In this document: positions 1 to 13,500 of the stretch, in pieces | Layout of the letters: each line of letters starts with the position of its first letter | Position numbering within the stretch: position 1 is the stretch's first letter | DNA from: Phoronis australis | Lineage: Eukaryota > Phoronida > Phoronidae | Reading direction: 5' to 3' | Length of the DNA stretch: 64,000 nucleotides | Assembly (NCBI GenBank): GCA_002633005.1 | Contig: NMRA01000010.1 | Location: 207,846-271,845, forward strand | Position numbers and translations under genes: made by a program | Notes under the pieces: generated by a model | Seen by the model: the letters and a program-made list of their open reading frames with translations, nothing else | What the model was told of the DNA's origin: nothing | The model's database searches: none

Positions 1-1746
1 GCCACGTTTTCAAGTGAGCGTAAAAGACCCGCACTGCAATTTTTAAGAACAATGGGGGCCCGTGACAAAATCTCTTGGTTAGGACCCCCAAACCGCCCCA
101 GCATTGATGATGTATTAAAACGGTTCCCAAATTTGTACATGCTTCGCTGTGTCTTTCTCTTTTCGATTGGCCTCCTCGACCACGAACATGTTTGTTATGC
201 GGTTGCTTTATGTTTACTTAAGCTCATTTGTGGTGAAAGTTATCCTTTAGCTCACTGTAATGCTTTCTGACAGGCCAAACTAAATATTTTGTCTTCTGGC
301 ATATCCTCTACGTGACCAGTGTGGTGTCCCGGCCCGTTCATTCATGAATATCTCTAAACCGGGTACTAATCTAGCTCAAAATTTCAACATTCTGTGAGTG
401 AGATGTTTAGGGTGTTACCGACGGGTCCCAGTCAGAATTATATGCAATTGTTTGGAAGTCTTTATGGGTTTCTGGCGGGCCCTTCCATAGTCAAGTTTCA
501 TGTCATGGTCATGCAGTGGTCATGCAGTATGGCACGATTTGTCATTTTTTAAAAATGAGTTTTAGCCCACCTCGAATATCTACTTTAGCTTAGATTTTCA
601 ACAGCAGTAGGTGGTGACATTTTAGGACAGTTTCTGGCAGGCCTTACCTAGAGTGTATGCTGCCTGTCGGTACTAAGGCTAGTTGATTGATGGGTGTTCA
701 GTGTGGGCGATTATTCATTTGAAATCAGTTTTGGCCTGTGCCTCATATATCTAAGCTATAGCTGAATTCCTGTCCCCCTTATTAAGTCCCAGGGCCACTC
801 CTAGTATGCAGACACCAGCAGACATTCATTTCTGTCCTTACCAAGATGCACTCTGAGTGCCTCTGTTGTCAGATGTTGGTACCTCGTTCATCTATACTAA
901 GTGCTCTTGGCTGTCGGTCTGTTTGCGCCATCAACTCTTTGAATAACCTTATCACTAGGACTGAGTGCTTTGCCGAACATCTGTTTGGATGTTTAGTGAT
1001 GACGTGTCATGGCAGCAGATTACGCAATTTGGACCCGGAAATAAGAGTAGATATGCCGACACGCTAGCATTATGGAATTAACTTTACTGAAGCATAGAAG
1101 AAATTGGCCCAATTCATTTTTCATTCTCAATACTAGTCTACCATTAATTGGATAACGTGTAGAATAAGCACTCAAAAAGAAGGCATTAAGCGCTGTCACA
1201 GTTTTTGGATGGTCTTCCAGTTTTTGTTTTGTGCAACCTGTACTTTTCACAGAAACCGCAAAGTCCCGATTTTCTTATGCAAAAATAAAACGTTTGCATA
1301 GCGTTTTAGAAGAACAGTCCTTGGAGCAGTTTATAAGTGTCTGTCCAAGCATTTTTTTAAAAAATATTCCCAATTACGCCAAATTTTGACATTTCAAAAG
1401 CTGGTCACTCTTCTCCAGGCTTTCATTCCGGACTCGGCTATTCAGAATTGATAGGGGTAATAAAACAATTATCTTCTCAGGCCAGGTCCACAAACCGTTT
1501 GTTAAGCTGGATTTAGCTGCGAAGTTAAACTGGATAGTTGTATGACTGAGAGCAGGGTTTGCAAAGAAGTACTTTCACTGACTTTGCATATCAATATATT
1601 TCAAGAAGCCCAGTATGTGTGAACGACACTGTGATTTTCACCGTCTGCAAATTTTAAGCCACTATGCAGACAGATTCAGATACCCACTCAAAGCCCAAAA
1701 TGTTGGCCACAGGGTCACTAGGCAGCTTGAATTACTTTTATTTCAG
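1..1746. other. Upstream region or intron of the DEG/ENaC gene
   Basis: No coding exon could be supported. It ends in a good splice acceptor (pyrimidine-rich tract then CAG at 1744-1746). The missing N-terminal exon of the DEG/ENaC gene must lie here or to the left. I looked for the family's His-Gly motif followed by a donor in the right phase and did not find a convincing one. The rest looks like ordinary AT-rich intron or flanking DNA. Confidence 0.5.
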
Positions 1747-4700
1747 GAACAGTCAAGAAAGCATTGTGGACCCTAGTCTGTATCGGAGGTTTCACAGCGT
1801 GGGGTGTTCACACGACGACACTTTTGGTTAATTTCTTCTACTACCACGTTGACGTGACTGTACAGATTTTGACTGCAAAAAACTTAAGTTACCCTGCCGT
1901 AACGATATGCAACTTGAACCAGATAAAATCCTCAAAGATTAGCGACGTGTTAAAGCTTGATGATCTATACGCATTGGCTGCGCAAACTGTGGACGACGGA
2001 GACGGCAATTTAGGTGAGATGGCATCTCCTGCACTGAAATACACTACAAAAGGGAATTAGACGCACACTCATTCGTTTTTCGAGAAATATTTCTGTAATG
2101 GGCCAGTGGTAGACGGAGAGTTTCTAGCTCAACTGGGTCGAGCCAGCACTGTGACGTAAAGGCGCAAAGGTACGATTGCACTAAAGACTGAATTAGCTCA
2201 TTCCACGCCTTGACATGAGCTGTGAGCTCATCCGACTCACTTAATGGGGTAGTCAATTGTGCTCGTACAGTGGCGGATCTAGGATACCATAAGGGGGGGG
2301 GCAATATGTTGCCTCGGGGAATTGGGCAAAGGGCATTAGGCAAAGCGCATTGGGCAAAGCGCTACTATATGTGCACAGGGGCCCCGAAAGTTGCGGGGGC
2401 CGGGAATGTGAGCCTCCTGTTCGGAAAACCTATCGGTGGACTAAAAAAAACGGGAACGCGTTCCGCCGCTATCTGGGGTCTGAGCCCCTCCTTTTCACCT
2501 GACGGTTGCTGCTTCACTTTGCTTGCTGCAGCCAAAGGGGGGCCTATGTCGTAGCTAATCTTCTGCCGGGCTGACCCTTTCGCAACACCTCGGATATTTT
2601 GGTAGACTCAAATGTCTCCTCGTAGGTGAACTTCATCTGTGCATGTCCGAAATTCAGTCATACGGTCACTTATTGTACAGATTGAAAATCACACGACTTG
2701 CTGCATGACTGAAGTCCACACTTGCACGGATATACGTTCACCAGGAAAGTTGAGGTTACAAAAATACCCGAGGTCTAGTTGTGCTCCACTGGATGGCGCT
2801 CANCCAGGATTTTGTTCGTCAGACATTCGCACTCCCGAACTGCCAATTGTAATCTGGGAGAATTTTAGGGTGGGCATGGCCCCCTTGGCCCCCCTCTAAA
2901 TCCGCCACTGGGCGCTGACCATTCTTTTACATGAGAGAGACCAGTTGATCGAAGCTTTCCGTCAGCGCTTGCCCTAAGTGTCGCTTGGTATGGGATCAAC
3001 TTGATGAACACTTGCCACGTGACTAGCACATTTTCTTTCCCGAACGTCCATTTTGTGTTTAGTACCAACTCAACATCCTAAAACTTTTTGAGGCATGTTA
3101 TATAAAACATTGATCTCCAGTGATAAATGATGATAACGTTACTGACGTTTATTAACACGTAACACATCCAGTTTTCTTTCACATTTCCAAACAATTTGAT
3201 TCAGTGGACCTTGAAAACAGTTCAAAAATCTTTGACACAGCGCATCATGTACTCTGGAAAACGAGGGAAATCTCAGGTAGTACACGTATTTATATTAATG
3301 AGAAACACTAGATGAACAAGAAATGAAATTGCGGTGTTTATGTCTTTAGTTTTATTCCTTACAATTCTTCTCAGTTGTGTCCAATGTAATCCACCCATCA
3401 ACTGTCCATGTGTCTTCGTACGTTATTTTATTTGTGTCACATGAAGCAAAAACGCAGCCTCAAGCGAAAACAGCACATTCTTGACGGCTTGTCAAATATT
3501 AATAATGCATTGCCTTGATAGTGCAAAACAATTAGCCTCCAGTCCCTCAGGCTCTGGCGTCGAACGTTTATGATCAGCACTTGATTATTCATGAAAAACA
3601 TATGATTAATTTTCCTTTAAAATGTCACATCACGTCATGAGCATATTTTTGAGAATCTTATTATTTATATGCTTCAAAGCGATTACTCAATTGACTTTGT
3701 TAAGAACCTGAAAGGGTGTCGGAGTGGAAAATCAAAAGTCAGTGCGCACAATCTGGGGGGTGGGGGTGGCGGCTAAACGAATATGTATGTCTATTACGTT
3801 GGAACGCACGGTATGCATTCCATTCAAGGACTTGAGTCAGTCCCAGGTCAGTGACAATATCACGTGATTGAGACTCTTACCAGAGACACTATACCACTTT
3901 CATCGAACAACCTCGACACCGGGCTTTTCGTTTGTCCCATCTGAGGCGATACCATAGAAACGAAATACAAACCACAGAACTGAAACAACAAAAATTAATC
4001 AGATTTGACGGTTGCGTGCCTACGATAGCAGTGCCGGCAGTTGTTTAATGGTCAGAAATGTTTCAAAGCCGTTCAATTCGTACTATCAGGCAGGGCTTGA
4101 CTAGTTATGGGCCTTTGAAACCTTGAGGGCACGCACTGAGACTGTAATGCCAGTATACCAGTATAACAGCAAATCAAAATTACGTCGTTTTTTGAGAAGA
4201 GATTTGATACATGGGCGTGGGAACCGGGGGGAGGGGGCTTGGTGCAAGGGTCAAGGTGGTGAGAGAAAGGGGGGGGGGCGCCTCCCACTAAATTGACCTG
4301 AAACAGATCTCTGGAAATCTCTTCGTAGTCCAAGAAAATTTCCCGGCGATAGAAGGGATGTCAAGTCGGTAGCGCAAAACAGTAGAGCGTCACATTTAGG
4401 GGTGCTTATCATTTCGTCCACTTTCTGAACTAAGCTTACCAAAGTATGTCAATCAGGGTTATGTACTACATAACCCTGAGACTTAATAGCCAAGACTGTG
4501 TATTTTCGCCCTGCATCTACATAAAATAGATTTTATTTACGTAAAAGTACACGTTTTCTACCATTCATTCAGAATGGGTCAAGTGGTAATGTCATTTTAG
4601 TAAAACTTTGCATCTCAAGGTACATTGATAGCTAAGCAACGCTACCCGTATTTCAGTCGTTTGATACAAAGATTCAAGATGAAACATCAAAAACTTGTTA

Positions 4701-7700
4701 CAGTTTTCCGAAGCGTCATTTTGTTTCCGTTTTTTTAAACGAAGGTAACGAAAATCGTAAAAGCGGTACTTTTGATAGTCTCTCATACAGTAGGCAAGTT
4801 TTCTCATGAGGCCAAAGAGCTGCTTTGAGTTACGCAATTTCTGTCTGGGTCACGGTGTTGTGCCTATTCAATTACACAAAGTAAACATCTGGGCCACCAA
4901 GTTTCTTCAGAAAGCAGTTTACAAACAGAACGCATTAATTGTTTTGGTTCCGTGGTTTTCACACTTCAAATTAATGTAACTCCCGGCTCTCATAGTTCGA
5001 CAAGTTTTTTCATTCGAAGTTGCTGAAACGTTTCTTTTAGACGAAAAGTTTGTCGCGTCTGTGAAAACGCGAATTTAAAACTTAACAGTGGACAGCTATA
5101 ACCGCAAATTGGACGCATATTAACAGTCTCCCACTGCAAGAGGGATCAGGCTCGAAATCTGAAGTGCAGACGCCAACCAAGGCTGATCGTTCCCGACCGT
5201 AATGAGCGAGGAAAACTCTGGTTACTCGTCTCAAACGGAAACTTAGCACTTAGTTGTTCACTGTGGCTTCATTTGCCAGAAGAGCTTTGCCCATTCCATT
5301 TGGCGGTTTGTCGAATTCAGAGGATGTACATAAAGCAGAAGTTTACGTCACACATGTTGATACTTCCCATGGAGCACGCAGATATTTTAAGACTGGTCTG
5401 TACTCCGCTTGTTAGCCACAGCACGTCACCCAATGAATATAATTTTGACAGGGACTCGAACCCAGAACCTTCTCCTCACCGTACGTAGGCTATTCATATA
5501 CTTACCATACGATGGAGGTTTAAAACTTACACTATCTGGCGATGTTTTCAGGCCAACGTGACCAGTATTCAGAGTACGTGGATATTCTGAGAGGTGCAGT
5601 GGCCGACATGGATGAATCCGCAAAGTCTGATGCTGGCCATCAACGTGGCGACTTCATCCTGGGATGCACATACAAGGGATATGAGTGTTACGGAAGGTAG
5701 ATTTTACCATTGAGGTTCATTGGTCTATGATTTTATCCACACCAATACGAGCATGCGCACACATAGCCTGAACTCACAGCTAGTATTCGAAGTATGGGGG
5801 TCGATCTCCATGGTTGTCTTCCGTATAGTAGGTGTAAGAAACTGGCGCAAACAAAAGAAATACAGTCTTTATGAAATATTGCCATGCATTAGAAGCAAAG
5901 TACGTGATCGCTCTTGCATTTCTAGTGTTCTGCGCATCCACTGTGTGCAACCAGTGAGTTGAGTTTGTTTTGCACCAAGTGTCGTTGTAAGCATTGGTAA
6001 TGGTCTTGAAAATTAAGGTATTTTTTAAAATCCTTGAAAAGGTTGTAACCCGAATTTTTAAGATTCAAAACAACATGACTAATCTTTTGGGTAGAAAGTT
6101 AAAACCGAATCATAAAGGAAACGAAAAATCAATGTAAGATTCAAATCGCCTCAGCAGACTCAAAAGTGTGGACTGTTGTAATAATTATGTTTTAACTCTT
6201 AAAACACGTGTGCTAAGTTTAGACGTGTAATTAGTTATAAAATAAATGATCTGATTAGAAGGCAGATCAGGAGTAGTGTTTACCATGGCATCTCATCTGC
6301 CGTCTTACGAGAAATTAAGAATTGAGTCGAAAAGTGGACCCTCCACATCCGCACATTAACTACTAAACTGCGTTTTTTAAGGAAATTAGATAAAAAGTAA
6401 AAAAATGATGTTAACTCAGAAGCGACAAAAAATTGTTCCACGTATGCATTATTGCAAACTGACGCTATTTCCGAATCTTCATTATTGTGCGATATCTCGC
6501 TGACCTAATTCGGACTGTTGACCTAAATTTTGAGGGTCAAGCATTACGGTAGACTTATCTGCATAACAAATTTCTACACTAACACTTCATGGACAGATGA
6601 CCAAAAAACGCCAATACATGCAGGTTTGACACTCGGGCACTTAGAAAACAGTGTCCATGACATATAAATTTCATTGGGACGGCGGGTCCGACGTCCGATC
6701 TGACTTCTGATAGCCGGCATGTGAAGGTGTTGAATTTCATAGAAATACGAAATCTTTCCTTTAGTGATGTCATGGAATTTTTCGACCCCATATATGGCAA
6801 CTGCTTCACTTTCAATGGTGCTGACGGCTCGCCTCAGAAAGATTACATGAGAGCGCACTCTACTGGACCAGATTCCGGTAAGTTCCTAATTGTGTAAATA
6901 CATAAGCATTGAAGTTTAGGAAGTGGATGTAAATTAGTCAGCGCTAGGCCTATTTTGAATCATTGTTCAATGATGAGCTTGTTTATCTAAACATCTGTGT
7001 ACACAATCCGCTTAGCCGTTAATCGACTGCCTTATACAACTGAACTTTACGACACGTCTGATTTTGCTCCGACTTTCCTCTGTCGAGCTGCGTGTCATTT
7101 TTTGATACGAGACGATGTGAAATCGTGGAAATGGGGCATGTACCGTATTAACAATACTTTTTCTGATAACGCTCCCATTCTTTAGCGTTCCACGATCGGT
7201 GTGTGTGTTTGTGTGAGTACGCCAAAGTCATGTAAGGAACTGTAGGCAACGGGATAATCTGGCTATGTAAGCTAAATGATCGAGATATCTGAGATTTTTG
7301 TCGGTTAGCGATCAGTGACCCTCTAGTGAAAATGCGCGAAAACTACATGTACACAGGCACGTTGGTACAGCGTACAAACGTGTTTGAGATCGCTGACGCT
7401 GACGAGTCACCAGCGAGCTATTACCTATTTGCTCAAATAGCCCAGGTTTTAAACACTCTATTTCTTCAGTTTGTTGTAATCAAAATGTTCATCCCTCACA
7501 GTATAGTTACTTATTTGTTTCCCATATTTCAGGACTCACATTAATGTTGAATATAGAACAGAGTGAATACCTTCCTTTCACTCAATCTGCTGGCGTGCGC
7601 TTGGTCGTCCATAATGACACTGTTATGCCGTTTCCAGCGGACGAAGGTATAAATCTTGAACCCGGGAAACTCACTATGGTTGGAATGAGACAGGTAATAA

Positions 7701-10489
7701 ATCACAGGGCGAGATCTATCTTTTATTGTTTTGTAAACATGGTGTAAACATGGTGTAAACATGGTAATTGGAAAAGAAACGAAAGAAATACGTGATGTTT
7801 TATAATGTTTGTTCGGCAATTGTTAAATAAAAAATCGTGCTAGAGCCGCCTACAAACAGTCGAGTTTCGTGTTCTCGACAACATTTGATCACCACAAATT
7901 TTGACAACTGGAAATGCTAAACTTTGAGTATTTTGATATCGCAATGCTTCCTGTTGACGTGACTTTTTGGTTCGGTTTTATGAAAATCATGGGCCTACAA
8001 ATCATGGAAACACTAGCAGTGTCACCAACGCCACCACGCGGTTGAACAATCATGCTGTTGACGCAATGTAACAGCTACACTTAAAGCCCCTAAAACCATG
8101 TTCTGGTGTCAAAAACGATTTTCTTCACAGGGTATGCTCTTCCAAGATGTTTTTATTCTTTTGAACGGAAATCGATAAGGTTACAGCCATACTGCTTTTG
8201 TGACTGAAATTAAAGCCACCGTTGCAAACTCCATGATGTTTATCAGAAGCAACAACAAACCGTCATTTCTTCCCAGACCTATAAGTCATTTCTAATCTGA
8301 GTAATGAAAAACGTGAGTCTGGTTTCTGATAGTAAATGGTCTAAATCAAAAGTTTGTTGGCATAAGGCGCAAGTTTGTTGCACCTTGGAGACTTGACTGT
8401 AGACAAAATTCATGATTTAATCAAATAAAACGAATTTTTCATATCAGTCTTTAACAAAACCATTGTGACAAAATGTATAACACTAAAACCTAGATTTGCT
8501 TTCATCATTTTCAAACTTGTTTCAAACTTTTGACATGGTTTACAAAGGCTATTCCAAGACCTATTCAGCATTGTTATGTTTCAAATTTCAGTTAAGATTC
8601 CGCTGTTAAATGTATATTTAGCATCCTTATTTAAAATTCCATTTTGTAGATCTGATTGTGTTAATAAACTGGCTTTTTTACGATATATTGGGACATGTCC
8701 GCGAGGACTTCTTCTTGTTTACCACCGTGAGAGGCTAATCATATTTTTTATTTTGTTAAACGCAGATCCAGATTATCCGAAAAGGAAACCCGCATGGGGT
8801 ATGCATTGACCCAACGTCATACAACGGGGATCGTAATTTGTATGAGGACAAATTCCGTGTGCGGTACACATACCAGGCAAGTGGCTTACTAGGAATAACC
8901 TTAGACGCCTCTCGCATTTAACCGGTTTGGTAGTCCGCCATACTCTGCTAAGGAACGTGGTAACATCTCGTAAACAAAAAGGGGAANGGGGGGGGGGGGC
9001 TGCCACATACTGGTGGTGTCCACACACCACAGTTCATTTGACAACGCTAACACTGTTTTCATGCAACCGAGAATGCGTTCATCGGCTTTCACCCCAACCT
9101 CTCCAGCGAAGTTTTGGGCACATCAGAAGCTTGATGGCACCGTTACAGGTTTTAATGAGCAAGTCGCTATTCATGGTCTTGGCAGGTGTATTGCATAATT
9201 GCTGTCGTATCAAGTGGGTACGGGTTTTAAAGAAGCCTGGATTCCAACGCGTAAAATTGACTAAATTACAGTATTCAAAGTGGTTCAATGCCTCTGAAAC
9301 AGAAGTCAAACTGTTCACCAGGTATTTTTTACAATTTTTTCGTAAAGATTTCGAAATTCTGTTGATGTCAAAGCAATTTCTTTTTAGTTTCAAATTTCAA
9401 AAAATACGATCTGTTGACTCCTCGTCGTTTCCTTATTTGATTTGGCAAGACATAGAAGCATCACACCACCCTCATATGAAAAATGTGACCTTTGTCCTTA
9501 AAGAAAACGATGGCGATTTCAAGCATCAGCCAGTTGTCTTCTTGAGCGCATGCACGGATATATATCATTGGAGGCGGAGAATTTGAGACTGTATTGGTAC
9601 GACACAGTGAATTTGGCGATTTTTTTTTTAGAAATTCTTGCAATATTCAAAGTGAATGTCTCTCACGTTAGACAAAAAATTATATTGGTCACGATTTTTT
9701 AAAAGGTAATTTTGCGAGTTTTAGCGTTCCATGCCTCTTTAAAGTAAAAAAAAAACGAAAGAAAACGAACAATAATTAAGGCAAACAACCAATATGACTT
9801 CGAATTCTTAAAATCGGTGCATTATTAGAGAAATAAGCGAACAGTTTTTCTTCAGCAGCACGGCTAAGTCACGAGCATTAATTTACTTTACTTTTATGAA
9901 AGAACAGGCAAAGTACGTCTGGCTTATTAGCGTTGGGGTGACTAAAGGCCAAACGTTAGCGTGTGAGTTGCCTCATATATCACAGCCAATCCGCTTGAAT
10001 TTCTCCCACAATGATTAATAATGGGTGAACTAGGACGACATGAGATCTAATTGTCACCTTTATTCGAACAATTCGGAACACAATCGTGTTGACTGACGCG
10101 GTATTGGTTCTATCCACGGACGCTTTAATTTGCGAACTCCGATCGACCTGCATCTGACTTGGTCGCAGAGCCCTCATGCGACTGAAATTACCAAAGGTAC
10201 CCTATAGGGACGGAAGGTGTGACATCTTCGTAATGAGGTAGTCCAGGAAATTCCTACATCTTGAATTGTTCCTAACATTGGCCACTTCTCTATAAGAAAT
10301 TATACTGGAACAAAAGAATGGAACGATGCTAATCCGTTCCATTCACAAATGGTGTGGCATAAGTTTCAGATTTAAGAAAATACTTTTTGTTGAATTCTGC
10401 CGCTACTAGCTACTCCAAATCCAAGAAAAAATGGTGGTTGCCTACACGAAACAATGTTTGGCAAACGCTTTGAATCAGGTGAAACGAGT

Positions 10490-10562
<73 letters not shown>

Positions 10563-13500
10563 CACGAACGACAATATATGTCGAGTGCGACAATTTATGT
10601 TACAAGAAAGCTTCCCTTCGGATGAAGGGGTCCTTCCTACTCACGAAATCTGCGAAGTAGTCAGTGTACAGACTTGCCATTCAAAATGGCCCACATGTAT
10701 ATCGAGCAGGTTTTGATTTTGATTTTCTAAGTATTTGTGTACCTTTTTTCTCGTGTTGGCGAAAGTACTTACGTTTTCTAGGTGTGCCTCTAGGGTCTGA
10801 AGTACAGATATTCAAACAAGACACTCGACTACACTTGTAAACTTGAGTGTGAACAATATGTCGATGAGACGATATTTAGCCAACAGATAACAAATGAACA
10901 GTTGTTAGCAGCGTTTTCATAAAACCGACATGTACAACTACATGTTCATCGATTTTCTTGCGTTTAGTTGTTTTTTGCTTTTGTTTACGTAAAAATCTTC
11001 AAGGTCAATGATCCTTGAGTACCCCGACTATTGAACCACATTCATGATTGTCAAGCAATTTTTGGAAGACGAGAGAGGAATCCAAACCCACCTGCGTGTG
11101 TGCTGTCTACTCTGCATTTCTGGATTAAAATATTCTCGCACGGCAGTTCACCGCTCGATTTCGTCCCCAATGAAATCCTTATTCTAGATAGGTTAGTTCT
11201 CCAATGAATGTAGTTCGGCCCTTCACCTACTTTTCGCGCATCCACTGAGGATATTAGCCCTATGTTTTTTAAAGCCGGCTTTGATCACTCGGCACTGCCC
11301 GCGACGGCCACTTTCACAGCATCGACGCCAAGCGACGACACAGCTAATGACCTTGCCGCCTCGAATTCGCCGAGTTGACTTTGACTGGCAGCCTCTGTTA
11401 GAACTAGGCGACTAATTATTAAATCCCAAAACTGCTGTTGTTTTCTAACTCTGGTCGAATCTAATGACTTCAACAATTCAAATCTACTAAAATAACCTTC
11501 AAAATGCTAAGTGTTTCCCTTGCCTACTCATCTCAATAGCTTCGTTCAGTTTTGTCGCATGGACGTCAATCAAAACATGTTTGGTAGTCTACAGAAGTAG
11601 TTATCGTAAAACGTACAACGTAGGATTAAGACTGATATACGCATGCGCGCACCCGGGGGAGGGAGGGGAAGTGGGCAAAAAGGTCTGCCTCATAAAAACA
11701 AAAACTCCGAAAAAGGTAGAACACGAGACAAAAGTCCACTAAAAACCGGGCAGGAACTACCAAGATGCGGAGAAGGCACCATAACTATGAACGCCTCGTG
11801 GATAATAGTAAAAAATTCACATTCTGAAAAATTCGAACCCTCCATTTTCTAGGCAGGGTGCGCGCGTGATACGTACCATCAAGTTTGTTAAAATGATCAG
11901 CTATTATAAAGATTCTTTTTATGCCAGCAGTACAAAAAATCATAAATAAAATCTGCGTTTTTCAAAAACCTTTGTTCTTTACAGGCATGTAAAAAGACCT
12001 GCTACCAGAAAGCCATAACAGAAAGATGCAAATGTTTTGATCCTCATTATCCTACGACAGTGAATGTGTCAGATACGTTAAAGGCGTGCAGATATGGCAC
12101 TATTGAACAAGGTGAGTTCTTAATTGACTTCTGTACTGTTGGGGCCTCAAGATTCGTTGGCAAGTAATATAATTATTCAAAATATATCAATCAATACAAT
12201 TGATTTTTGAGACATACATGCCTACATGCGCACACCCAGCCTAAAATATAGGGGGCTCGAATTTTTCGGTATGCGGACCTTCTACTGACGAAAATCAACG
12301 AGGACTAAATACAAAAAAAAGCAGGCCACTAGGTTTTCTCCTGCGAATTGTGCAACTGGGCAGAATATTCCTGTGGACTTTTGTCTTGTTTACTTGGACT
12401 TTTTGTTTCGCTCAGGCGGACATTTTTGTACAATTCGTGCCCCCTTGGGTGCGCACATCACATATTCGCCTTTGCTATTGCCACACGCGTTTCGTAAGCG
12501 TCCAGAACTCGCAAAAATGCAGGACTGCGAGATGTTGTCGACTATCATGTATTGTAAGAGAAGAACGTGACCACGCTAGCTTCCTTTGCGAGATCCTCCG
12601 TTATCTTTGTCCAAAGTTTTAAGGAGAATATGACCACTATAGACGCACTGACCGGCCGGTGTATTAGAAGTTGCCAAAATGGCAGTACTTGGAAACCAGT
12701 TAATAATGAATCTGCAATTTGAAAGTGCTGTCAAGAATTTTCAAAACGATGCAGGGTGGCCTCAATAAATAACCAGTTATTCCTGCACGTGTTGGCTCTA
12801 AAATTTCAAAGTTTCTGAGGACATGTGCAAGGCTCTGTATTAAATGTCGTTACTGAAACTTTTCTGAGTATTGATACAAATTATAGAAATCTGTTGTTAA
12901 TATAGCCACTTAAAAATTCAATTCGCCCTGTTTAGCCGGGTTAAAAGGACCAATTCTTTTTTTACTTTAAGTACCTAAACGGGGCGAAACGCGGGTTTAA
13001 AAACTCACAAAGGACAATCCATTTGACATTAGTTTTAATTTGACATTGAGTTTTTTAAATTTTCATATTTTGTATTTTGGTCTTTGCATACTACAAATTT
13101 GCACACGAATGCGGGCATTTTTCCGTTACAGCCGCCTAAACAAGGTCACCTCTGCCAAAATGTGAAATTTACATGAGATGTCGCTGGATGAATATTACGT
13201 CATCTTGCTGGGATTGATTGAAAGAAGTTTGGTTGGTGGGGACAATCAAAGAAGTTTCGTCTTTGATAAATTTGAATCAAGTCAAACCTAATGCCTACAC
13301 ACGGGTTTGCACTTCATTGTGAATCTTTATTGAGCGCTCTATAGCCATACGTCGAAATAATAAAATACATAACCAACATTTTTTTAACTAAATAACTTGT
13401 GAGTTGAAATAAAAATCATATTCAAGTATTTATAACTTATTCAGTGTTGCAAAACAGCGACTGTTTTGCCTTTTTGGCAAAATGTGTCGTATCTCTGTAG

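Larger units (their letters stand above)
8877..11984 (+). other. DEG/ENaC intron 5 with GC donor
   Basis: The intron starts with GCAAGT directly after CAG and ends TTCTTTACAG. Exons 5 and 6 both lie in phase 0 across it, and the next GT donors would read through or change frame. GC-AG introns are a known minority class and usually have a near-perfect remaining donor, as here. The intron holds an N within a G run (8987), a dispersed repeat (9805-10005) and a TG microsatellite (10491-10562). Confidence 0.8.

Noticed and set aside
846-1067. Candidate DEG/ENaC N-terminal exon with a His-Gly pair (near 1008)
   Set aside because: There is no GT donor in the phase needed to join 1747, and the surrounding residues do not match the family.
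5430-5500. tRNA-like B box (GGGTTCGAGTCCC) on the minus strand
   Set aside because: Only the B box is seen. There is no A box or shared body with the two SINE copies.
10372-10716. Several overlapping ORFs rich in Cys-Val or Thr-His
   Set aside because: They are translations of the TG microsatellite in different frames.
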